Origin: ZC4RG17 sp036380875
GTDB lineage: Bacteria > Actinomycetota > Acidimicrobiia > Spongiisociales > ZC4RG35
Reading direction: 5' to 3'
Assembly (NCBI GenBank): GCA_036380875.1
Contig: DASVDX010000083.1
Coordinates: forward strand, 1 to 64,000
Length of the DNA stretch: 64,000 nucleotides
Shown: positions 57,393 to 64,000 of the stretch, one piece after another
Numbering within the stretch: position 1 is the stretch's first letter
How the letters are laid out: each line of letters opens with the position of its first letter
The notes under the pieces: generated by a model
What the model was told of the DNA's origin: nothing
Database searches by the model: none
Seen by the model: the letters and a program-made list of their open reading frames with translations, nothing else
Translations under genes and position numbers: made by a program

Positions 57393-58292
57393 TCAATACA
57401 TCCACGGGAAGCGGTGGAAATCCGGTGGGCGCTTCTCCAGGAAAGCGTCCCGGCCCTCTCTCGCCTCTTCGGTCATGTAGCCGAGGCGAGTCGCCTCTCC
57501 GGCGAAGATCTGCTGGCCGACGAGGCCGTCGTCCACCAGGTTGAAGGCGAACTTGAGCATCCGCTGGGCCATGGGCGATTTGGCCGTGATCTCCCGAGCC
57601 CACTGCAGGGCGGTCGCCTCCAACTCGGCGTGTGGCACCACCTCGTTGACCATGCCCATCTCCTTCGCCTCCTGCGCCGAGTAGGAGCGGCCGAGGAAGA
57701 AGATCTCCCGGGCCCGTTTCTGGCCGACCATGCGGGCCAGGTAGGCAGACCCATATCCGGCGTCGAAGGAGGCGACGTCGGCGTCCGTCTGCTTGAAGAC
57801 GGCGTGCTCGGCCGAGGCGATCGTCAGGTCGCAGACCACGTGGAGGGAGTGGCCACCGCCCACCGCCCATCCGGGGACGACGGCGATCACGACCTTCGGC
57901 ATGAAGCGGATCAGCCGCTGCACCTCGAGGATGTGGAGACGGCCGAGGCGGGCGGTATCGACCGTGTCGGCGGTTTCTCCTTCGGCGTAGCGGTAGCCCT
58001 CCGGTCCCCGGATCCGCTGGTCCCCGCCGGAGCAGAACGCCCAGACACCGTCCTTGGGGGAAGGGCCGTTGCCGGTCAGGAGGACGCAGCCGACGTCGGG
58101 CGTCTGGCGGGCATGGTCCAAGGCGGTGTACAGCTCGTCGACGGTGTGCGGCCGGAAGGCGTTGCGAACCTCGGGGCGGTCGAAAGCCACCCGGACCGCT
58201 CCCACGTCCCGCGCCCGGTGGTAGGTGATGTCGGTGAAGTTGAAGCCGGGCACCGGTTCCCAGGCATCGGGATCGAAGATCTCGGAGACCAT
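57393..58292 (-). CDS. menB: 1,4-dihydroxy-2-naphthoyl-CoA synthase
   Basis: 299 aa crotonase-fold enzyme that closes the naphthoquinone ring from o-succinylbenzoyl-CoA. Oxyanion and substrate elements: FCSGGDQRIRG (SGGDQ is diagnostic for MenB), VVPGWAVGGGHSLHVVCDL, FDAGYGSAYLAR and C-terminal FHRFPWMY. ATG 58292 lies about 6 nt after a TAATCT -10 box, so the mRNA is probably leaderless. Confidence 0.95.
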   Translation of the reverse strand: MVSEIFDPDAWEPVPGFNFTDITYHRARDVGAVRVAFDRPEVRNAFRPHTVDELYTALDHARQTPDVGCVLLTGNGPSPKDGVWAFCSGGDQRIRGPEGYRYAEGETADTVDTARLGRLHILEVQRLIRFMPKVVIAVVPGWAVGGGHSLHVVCDLTIASAEHAVFKQTDADVASFDAGYGSAYLARMVGQKRAREIFFLGRSYSAQEAKEMGMVNEVVPHAELEATALQWAREITAKSPMAQRMLKFAFNLVDDGLVGQQIFAGEATRLGYMTEEAREGRDAFLEKRPPDFHRFPWMY

Positions 58293-58298
58293 GCAGCG

Positions 58299-58304
58299 AG
58301 ATTA
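58299..58304 (-). promoter_or_regulatory. -10 box of leaderless menB
   Basis: TAATCT on the minus strand (58304-58299), 6 nt before ATG 58292; no ribosome site between. Confidence 0.5.
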
Positions 58305-58414
58305 GATGGGGTCCGGTCTCGCTACAGATCAGTTGTCTTGCCGCCGTAAAGTAACCAACATGTGGCGGGCGGCGACTCTGGCCGCCGGCTAACGACCTCG
58401 AAGGGAAACCCCAG

Positions 58415-58609
58415 ATGATCTTTGCCTATCTCGATCCGGGTTCTGGAAGTCTGATCCTGCAAGCGGTGCTGGGCGGGGTGGCCGGGCTCGGTGTGGCCGC
58501 CAAGGCGATGCGCAGCCGGTGGCGTTCCCGAAAGGCCGAGGAATCGGCTCCCGAGCAGACGTCAGAACAGGCCGACCCGGTACCGGCCGAGGACGCCCAG
58601 GAAGGCTGA
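58415..58609 (+). CDS. Small single-span membrane protein
   Basis: 64 aa. MIFAYLDPGSGSLILQAVLG is a conserved-looking N-terminus (DPGSGS then a hydrophobic segment), followed by a basic stretch (AMRSRWRSRK) and an acidic tail. Small proteins with a DPGSGS start occur beside surface-polymer and sulfatase genes; the next two genes fit this. Ends 6 nt before the methyltransferase gene. Function unknown. Confidence 0.75.
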   Translation: MIFAYLDPGSGSLILQAVLGGVAGLGVAAKAMRSRWRSRKAEESAPEQTSEQADPVPAEDAQEG

Positions 58610-58615
58610 TCCCAT

Positions 58616-59974
58616 TTGAACCGGGCCGATCCCGGGTCGTTTCGGGACCCGGCGTCACATGTCGTCCTGGGCGACACAACGGTCACGCGGATCCTGGATG
58701 AGCGCGGCCTGGCGGACTGGCGCGCCCTGCAACAGACCGAGTTCTTTCGACGGGCGACCGCCGACGGTCGCCTGATCGAGACCTCCGAGGTGGAAGCCCC
58801 AGAGGGCGCTGCCGGCGCCCTCGAGCACCCTCGGCTCCGCTTCATCACCTATCCCTACGAGTGGACCTTCTCGATGTTGCGCGATGCCGCCGTCCTCCAA
58901 CTCGACCTGATGCTGGAGGCGCTCGCCGAGGGAATGATCCTGAAGGACGCCACCCCTTACAACGTCCAGTTCGTCGGCGGCCGTCCCCAGTTCATCGACA
59001 TCGGCTCGTTCGAGCAGTACCGCAAGGGTGAGCCGTGGATCGGCTACCGCCAGTTCTGCCGCCAGTACCTCCATCCGCTGCTGATGGAGGCGTGGTGTGG
59101 GGTTCCCTTCCAGCCCTGGCTCAGAGGTGACCCTGAGGGGCCGACCAGCGCCCAGATGTGGCGGCTGCTGCCCGCTCGCCGCAAGGCGTCTCCGGCGGCC
59201 ATCCTCCACATCGGGCTCCAGGCTCGGGCCGAAGCTCGCCTCGCCGGTCGGGAGGTGCGGCGGTCCCTCGCCGAAGCTGGATTCACCGCCGACCTGATCC
59301 GCGCCAACGTCGAGAAGCTGCGCGCGTTGGTCGAGTCACTGGAGTGGGAAACCGCCGGCGGAGCCTGGTCCACCTACCACGGGTGCGACCACGTCGCTCG
59401 GGACAGGAACCTGAAGACCGAGTTCCTGATCGAGGCACTGGAAGAGGTCTCACCAGCGACCGTCCTCGACCTGGGTGCCAACGACGGTCATTTCAGCCAG
59501 GTCGCCGTTTCCCGGGGCGCCGACGCCATCGCCGTAGACGGCGACGAAGTCGTGCTCGACCGGCTCTATCGATCGCTGACGCCGGGCGTGTCCATGACTC
59601 CGGTGCTGACCGACCTCCAGAACCCGTCCCCGTCCCAGGGATGGGCAGGGGTGGAGCGGCCTTCGCTATTCGAGCGGGCCCGTCCCGACCTCGTCATCGC
59701 CTACGGCCTCATCCACCACCTGATCTACACCGCGTCGATCCCTCCGGCGAACGTAGTCGAGTGGCTCGCCGGATTCGGCGTGCCCGTCGTGGTCGAATTC
59801 GTCGCTCCTGAGGATCCGATGGTCGCTCAGCTCACCGCCAACAAGAGGCCGGAGGAACTCCATGCCGACAGGGACAGGGAGGCCTTCGAACGGCTGGTGC
59901 GCCGCCACTTCGAGGTGGTGAGGGAGGCCGATCTACCCGGAGGTACGAGGCGTCTTTACCATCTGGCTAGATGA
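58616..59974 (+). CDS. Kinase-like/SAM-methyltransferase fusion
   Basis: 452 aa. Residues about 85-140 resemble the catalytic loop of small-molecule kinases: AEGMILKDATPYNVQF, then QFIDIGSFEQY (N and D positions kept, His of HxD replaced by Lys). The C-terminal domain is a class I methyltransferase: TVLDLGANDGHFSQVAVS (SAM motif I), DAIAVDGDE, and DLVIAYGLIHHLI. Start is TTG 58616. Coupled by ATGA to a membrane sulfatase, so a role in modifying a cell-surface polymer is suggested, not shown. Confidence 0.78.
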   Translation: MNRADPGSFRDPASHVVLGDTTVTRILDERGLADWRALQQTEFFRRATADGRLIETSEVEAPEGAAGALEHPRLRFITYPYEWTFSMLRDAAVLQLDLMLEALAEGMILKDATPYNVQFVGGRPQFIDIGSFEQYRKGEPWIGYRQFCRQYLHPLLMEAWCGVPFQPWLRGDPEGPTSAQMWRLLPARRKASPAAILHIGLQARAEARLAGREVRRSLAEAGFTADLIRANVEKLRALVESLEWETAGGAWSTYHGCDHVARDRNLKTEFLIEALEEVSPATVLDLGANDGHFSQVAVSRGADAIAVDGDEVVLDRLYRSLTPGVSMTPVLTDLQNPSPSQGWAGVERPSLFERARPDLVIAYGLIHHLIYTASIPPANVVEWLAGFGVPVVVEFVAPEDPMVAQLTANKRPEELHADRDREAFERLVRRHFEVVREADLPGGTRRLYHLAR

Positions 59975-62067
59975 GACGGACTTTCGAGCGGGCTGGAGAG
60001 ATCCGCCCCCTGGCCGTCCTGGCATCGATCGTCGGCTTGGGCACATTCGCTCTCGGCCAACCACTGCTCGACCTGCTAGGTCGCAACCCGGAGTTCTTCG
60101 TCGCCCGTCGGTTCCCCGTCCCTGACATCTGGCTCCTCGCTGCCGGATTGTTGCTCGTCCCCTTCGTCCTGGCAGCTCTGGTCCTGGGCGTTCGAGTCCT
60201 CCATCGCCCGACAGGGACTTTCCTGCACCTACTGACGATGGCGATTCTGGCCAGCGTGGCGCTGACGGCGATCTTCGTGAACGCGGGATTCGAAACCTGG
60301 CACCCGGCGTTGTTCTATTGCGTCGCCGCGGCGATGGGCTTGGGTCTCGTCGCCCTCTACGCCCGGTTCCCGCTGGTGCGCACCGGTGTCTCGTACCTGG
60401 GTTTGGCCCCGCTCGTTGTGATCGGCTGGTTCGCCTTCGCCACCCCGACCAGCGACGTCTTGTTCGCCGCCCGCGCCGATGTACCGGAGGCAGTCCACGT
60501 CGGCAACCCGGCGCCCGTCGTGATGATCGTCTACGACGAGTTCCCGCTGGCATCGATGGTCCTCGACGATGGCTCGCTCGACACCGAGCATTTCCCCTCG
60601 TTCGGCCGCCTGGCCGCCGACGGGGTGTGGTACCGCAATGCCGTCGGGGTGCATCAGCAGACCGAGGAGGCGGTCCCGGCTCTGCTCACGGGGCGAGTCG
60701 TGCCGGAGGGCTCCATCCCCACGACCGCCCACCACCCTTTCACCATCTTCTCCCTGCTCTCCGGCGAATACGACGTCGAAGCGATCGAAAACGTCACCGA
60801 GCTCTGCCCCCCGTACATCTGCGGGAACGTCAGCCGACCTGTCGCTCCGCCAGCGGAGAGATGGCAGTCGGTACTGGGTGACCTGGCGGTGGTCTACGGA
60901 CACCTGATCACCCCCGAAGCCGTCGCCGCCTCCCTGCCGCCCGTCGATCAGGGATGGGGAGGCTTCACCGACGAGGACACCGCCGACTTCGACATCATCG
61001 ACCGATTCCTCACTCAGGTTTCCAACGACCGCCGGCGTGACCTCAGCCGCTTTCTCGAGTCTGTCGAACGGATCGAGGGGCCGGCGTCCTTCCGCTACGC
61101 CCACTTCCTCTATCCGCATCACCCCTGGGACCTCACCGCCGACGGAAGGCTCCACAACGCTCCCCGTCCTCCGGGTCGGGACAACGTCGGCTGGGGCGAC
61201 GATGCCTATCTGGTCGCCCAGGGATGGCAACGTCACCTCATCCAGGCACATTGGGCCGACGCCATGCTCGGGCAGGTCCTCGACCAGCTCGAAAGCCAGG
61301 GCATGTACGACGAGGCGATGATCGTCGTGGCGGCCGATCACGGGATCACGATCCGTCCCGGCACCGAGCACCAGCGGACCGTCACCGACGGCACCGTCGG
61401 GACGATCTCTTTCGTGCCGCTCTTCGTGAAGTACCCCGGCGGTTTCGGCGACGCTCCCGAACCGGGCACCATCGACGATCTCCGGGCGGAGACGGTGGAC
61501 GTGGTCCCGACCATCGGAGACGTGCTCGAGGTCTCGATCCCCTGGCAGACCGACGGCGTGTCACTGCTCGACGAGCGACGCCGGGCGGAGAGGACTGCCT
61601 CGGTGATGCACGGCACCAACGGCGACGTCGAGATCCCGCTGGATCTGGCGCCGCTCATGGAGGTGGTCGAAGAGCAGGACAGCTGGTTCCCCGGCGGCGA
61701 CCCCTATCTGCTGGCACCGCCGCAGTGGCGGGACCTTCTCGGCCAGTCGGTCTCCGAAGGCATCGATCAAGCCGGAGTCGACCTGACCTTGTCCCAGGCG
61801 GAAGAACTCGCCGCCCATGAGCCGGGCTCCGAACCGATCCCGTCGTACCTGTCGGGGACCGTGACGGTCCCGGAGGGAGCGACAGGCCAGGAGATCGTGG
61901 CGGTGACGGCCGACGGTGAGGTGGTAGCGGTCACCCGTTCCTACGAGCCGGAGGGGAGTTCGGCGTTGTGGGAGGCGATGGTGCGGCCCGAGATCGTCGA
62001 CGGGGGAGCGGAATTCGAAGTCTGGCTGGTGAGGGGCTCGGCCAGCCAGCCGTCCTTCTTCAGGTGA
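59971..62067 (+). CDS. Membrane sulfatase/phosphoglycerol-transferase-type protein
   Basis: 698 aa. Residues 1-165 have four to five membrane segments. Residues 175-520 are an alkaline-phosphatase-superfamily domain: VVMIVYDEFP (first metal Asp), HQQTEEAVPALLTG (possible Thr nucleophile), HFLYPHHPWDL and VVAADHGITI (metal Asp-His). The last 130 residues form a separate extracytoplasmic domain. Layout recalls lipoteichoic acid synthase-like enzymes, but the substrate here is unknown. Overlaps the methyltransferase by 4 nt. Confidence 0.83.
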   Translation: MRRTFERAGEIRPLAVLASIVGLGTFALGQPLLDLLGRNPEFFVARRFPVPDIWLLAAGLLLVPFVLAALVLGVRVLHRPTGTFLHLLTMAILASVALTAIFVNAGFETWHPALFYCVAAAMGLGLVALYARFPLVRTGVSYLGLAPLVVIGWFAFATPTSDVLFAARADVPEAVHVGNPAPVVMIVYDEFPLASMVLDDGSLDTEHFPSFGRLAADGVWYRNAVGVHQQTEEAVPALLTGRVVPEGSIPTTAHHPFTIFSLLSGEYDVEAIENVTELCPPYICGNVSRPVAPPAERWQSVLGDLAVVYGHLITPEAVAASLPPVDQGWGGFTDEDTADFDIIDRFLTQVSNDRRRDLSRFLESVERIEGPASFRYAHFLYPHHPWDLTADGRLHNAPRPPGRDNVGWGDDAYLVAQGWQRHLIQAHWADAMLGQVLDQLESQGMYDEAMIVVAADHGITIRPGTEHQRTVTDGTVGTISFVPLFVKYPGGFGDAPEPGTIDDLRAETVDVVPTIGDVLEVSIPWQTDGVSLLDERRRAERTASVMHGTNGDVEIPLDLAPLMEVVEEQDSWFPGGDPYLLAPPQWRDLLGQSVSEGIDQAGVDLTLSQAEELAAHEPGSEPIPSYLSGTVTVPEGATGQEIVAVTADGEVVAVTRSYEPEGSSALWEAMVRPEIVDGGAEFEVWLVRGSASQPSFFR

Positions 62068-62074
62068 GGCGGTT

Positions 62075-63295
62075 GTGCTGACCGAGTGGATCCGCTCCCA
62101 CCCGCCCAGCCGGCCGTTCCTCATCAGTGGCGAAGGCACATTGACATACGGGGACCTTCTCGCCGCAGGAGCCCCCGACGGCCCCGGTCAACACGTCGTC
62201 GTGCCCGACGGGACCCTGGAGTCGGTGGTCCGGTTGATGACAAGCCCCGGAAATGGGCGGCAACTGGTTCTCATAGATCCGTCCTGTCCTGTCGAGGAGA
62301 AGCGCCGCCGACGGGAGGTGGCAGCGAGCGCTGCAGGCCAGGCCGCGGCCACCATCCTCTTCACCTCCGGAACCACCGGTCCGGCGAAAGCTGTGCGGCT
62401 CACCGCGGGCAACTGGGAGGCGGCGGCTCGGGCTTCCGCCGCCCACCTCAACCACACGCCCGACGACGTGTGGCTGGCGGCCATGCCTCTCCACCACGTC
62501 GGTGGCCTCTCGATCCTGTACCGCTCCGCCTTCGTCGGGGCGGCCGTCAGATGGCTGCCCCGCTTCGAGGTCACCGCCGTCGCCGAGGCGATGCGCGGGG
62601 ATGTGACGATCGTGTCGGTCGTGCCCACGATGCTGAGGCGCCTGCTCGACCACGACGATGGCCTATATCGGGACCTGAAAGCAGTCCTCGTCGGTGGAGG
62701 GCCCATCCCTCCCGGCCTGCTCGAGGAGGCCCATTCGCGTGGCATACCGGCCCTTCCCACCTACGGGATGACCGAGACCTGTGCTCAGGTCGCCACCTTG
62801 CGTCCCGGGTCGCGGCCTCGTTATGCGGCTCATCCGCTGCCCGGCATCGACGTGCGAGTCGTGGGGGAGCGGATCCACCTGCGAGGAGCACAGATCTCAC
62901 CCGGCTACGTTGGGGAAGCCGACCGGTCGCCGGAGGACTGGTTCGTCACGCCGGATCGAGGAGTACTCGACGAGGACGGCGCGCTGCGGCTACTCGGAAG
63001 GGTCGACCGGGTCGTCGTCACGGGAGGCGAGAACGTCGACCCTGGACGGGTGGAGTCGATCCTCGCCAGCCATCCCGGGGTGGAGGCCGCGGCCCTGGTC
63101 GGCGTGCCTGACCCGGAATGGGGAGAACGCCTGGTCGGGGTGTACGTCGGGGCGGCCGAACCTGCCTCGTTGCGGGCTTGGGCGGCAGAGCGCCTCGCTC
63201 CGTACGAGGTGCCTCGCGATCTCAGGAGGGTGGAAGAGATGCCTCTCGCCGGAGGCGGCAAACCCGACCTGGACGCGGTGCGGGCGCTGTTCTGA
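62075..63295 (+). CDS. menE: o-Succinylbenzoate--CoA ligase (MenE-like)
   Basis: 406 aa ANL-superfamily acyl-CoA synthetase, short as MenE usually is. ATP motif ILFTSGTTGPAKAV, LAAMPLHHVGGLSILYR, LPTYGMTETCAQV, GRVDRVVVTGGENVDP (hinge Asp) and the C-terminal catalytic Lys in AGGGKPDLDA. With menA and menB nearby, activation of o-succinylbenzoate for menaquinone is the likely job; another acid cannot be excluded. GTG 62075, 7 nt after the sulfatase stop. Confidence 0.85.
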   Translation: MLTEWIRSHPPSRPFLISGEGTLTYGDLLAAGAPDGPGQHVVVPDGTLESVVRLMTSPGNGRQLVLIDPSCPVEEKRRRREVAASAAGQAAATILFTSGTTGPAKAVRLTAGNWEAAARASAAHLNHTPDDVWLAAMPLHHVGGLSILYRSAFVGAAVRWLPRFEVTAVAEAMRGDVTIVSVVPTMLRRLLDHDDGLYRDLKAVLVGGGPIPPGLLEEAHSRGIPALPTYGMTETCAQVATLRPGSRPRYAAHPLPGIDVRVVGERIHLRGAQISPGYVGEADRSPEDWFVTPDRGVLDEDGALRLLGRVDRVVVTGGENVDPGRVESILASHPGVEAAALVGVPDPEWGERLVGVYVGAAEPASLRAWAAERLAPYEVPRDLRRVEEMPLAGGGKPDLDAVRALF

Positions 63296-63298
63296 CGT

Positions 63299-63703
63299 CT
63301 ACGACTCCGGGGGACGGCGGAGACGTTTCTTCTCCGACAGCCGTCGCTTCTCTTCCAGGCGCCGGCGCCGGGCTGCCATCGTGGGCCGGGTGGGCCGACG
63401 AGGCTTAGGCCGTTCCATGGCCTCCAGCAGACGGGCAGCGAGCCGTCTCCTCGCCGCCGCCCGGTTCTGCCATTGCGATCGTGACTCCGAAGCCCTCACC
63501 GTCACCACCGGCCCCAGCCGGGAGACGACACGGTCGCGTACTTCAGGAGGAAGGGCACGGGTGGCGGCCACGTCGAATCGAAGCTCCACTGCCGTCTGGG
63601 AGCGGTTGGCGTGCTGGCCACCCGGGCCGCCCCAGGTCGTGAAGCTCTCGTTGATCTCCTCGTCGGGGATCGTGAACGAGCCGACCTGGAGGCCGTCTTC
63701 CAT
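63299..63703 (-). CDS. arfB: Peptidyl-tRNA hydrolase ArfB (ribosome rescue)
   Basis: 134 aa. Release-factor-like domain with the catalytic GGQ in WGGPGGQHANRSQTAVELRF and a highly basic C-terminal tail (RRPTRPTMAARRRRLEEKRR) that enters the mRNA channel of stalled ribosomes. Frees peptides on ribosomes lacking a stop codon. ATG 63703 is 2 nt after the ino1 stop. Converges with menE. Confidence 0.92.
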   Translation of the reverse strand: MEDGLQVGSFTIPDEEINESFTTWGGPGGQHANRSQTAVELRFDVAATRALPPEVRDRVVSRLGPVVTVRASESRSQWQNRAAARRRLAARLLEAMERPKPRRPTRPTMAARRRRLEEKRRLSEKKRLRRPPES

Positions 63704-63705
63704 CC

Positions 63706-64000
63706 CTACTTCTCGTAGTACTCCGTGCCTAGGTGGGTGATGAGATCCTCACCCATCATCTGGCGCAGGTTGTTCTTCAGCTTCGTCAGCTGGATGAACA
63801 GGTCGTTTTCGGGATAGATCTCCGGCGCGTGCTGCGGGGTCTTGTAGTAGAAGGACAGCCACTCCTGGATGCCCTTGCGCCCTGCCCGGTGGGCGAGGTC
63901 CATGAAGAGGGCCAGGTCCAGAGCCAGCGGAGCCGCCAGGATCGAATCCCGGCACAGGAAGTCGATCTTGATCTGCATGGGATAACCGAGCCATCCGAAG
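63706..64000 (-). CDS. ino1: Inositol-3-phosphate synthase, C-terminal part (5' end beyond window)
   Basis: Last 97 or so codons of a gene that continues past position 64000. The readable end, FGWLGYPMQIKIDFLCRDSI, then APLALDLALFMDLAHRAG and IQEWLSFYYKTP, matches the C terminus of the actinobacterial/archaeal type of myo-inositol-1-phosphate synthase, which converts glucose-6-P using NAD+. Supplies inositol for phosphatidylinositol and possibly mycothiol. Operon with arfB. Confidence 0.88.
   Translation of the reverse strand, partial: FGWLGYPMQIKIDFLCRDSILAAPLALDLALFMDLAHRAGRKGIQEWLSFYYKTPQHAPEIYPENDLFIQLTKLKNNLRQMMGEDLITHLGTEYYEK

Overview
This 64 kb window is a high-GC, densely packed stretch of bacterial chromosome. 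I see no phage, insertion sequence, plasmid or CRISPR signature. Several gene types point to an actinobacterium: a WhiB regulator, a Bpa/PafE-type proteasome activator, coenzyme F420 genes (CofC plus a luciferase-like oxidoreductase), a mycobacterial Sdh1-like succinate dehydrogenase, a Tad pilus locus without a secretin, menaquinone genes, a partial inositol-phosphate synthase gene, and many promoters placed directly before start codons (leaderless mRNAs). An uncultured member of the class Acidimicrobiia or a relative is my best guess. That is an inference from gene content, not from a marker tree.

Layout. 1-5.5 kb (minus): terminal oxidase subunit I (cut by the window edge) and succinate dehydrogenase sdhCAB. 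5.5-8.4 kb: whiB with a clear promoter and palindrome, a PH-like membrane protein, the proteasome activator bpa, a cupredoxin lipoprotein, a small HTH protein and a hypothetical gene. 8.4-15.1 kb (plus): a translationally coupled Tad/Flp pilus operon. 15.1-15.4 kb: tRNA-Gln(CTG) and tRNA-Glu(CTC). 15.4-24.1 kb: an ECF sigma factor with its DGPF partner, a BBE-type flavoenzyme, two redox genes, an ABC ATPase, and F420 genes. 24.1-25.7 kb: serA. 25.7-31.0 kb (minus): a cobalamin riboswitch followed by a surface protein with a transcobalamin-like layout and the complete parts of an ECF transporter. 31-44.7 kb: pgpA, an S9 peptidase, ilvE, two thioesterase-area genes, a folate-type demethylase/flavoprotein pair, clpP, an unusual ferredoxin-reductase fusion, formate-THF ligase, a FAH-family protein, and gltX followed by tRNA-Glu(TTC) and a decayed second tRNA copy. 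45-47.7 kb: thiol-redox cluster (DUF4395, thioredoxin-like, AhpD-like, DsbB, TlpA/DsbA-like). 47.7-55.5 kb: rpiB, murA, SpoIID-domain protein, NifU-like scaffold, meaB, ppdK. 55.5-64 kb: menA, menB, menE interleaved with a cell-surface group (kinase-like/methyltransferase fusion and membrane sulfatase), then arfB and the 3' end of ino1.

How the parts fit. Succinate dehydrogenase, menaquinone synthesis and an aa3-type oxidase describe aerobic, menaquinone-based respiration. The riboswitch-controlled B12 uptake operon is matched by meaB, whose product protects the B12 enzyme methylmalonyl-CoA mutase. Formate-THF ligase and the GcvT-like protein suggest use of one-carbon units. The most interesting assembly is the B12 operon: riboswitch, membrane-anchored transcobalamin-like binder, EcfT, fused double EcfA and S component, all joined by 4-nt overlaps.
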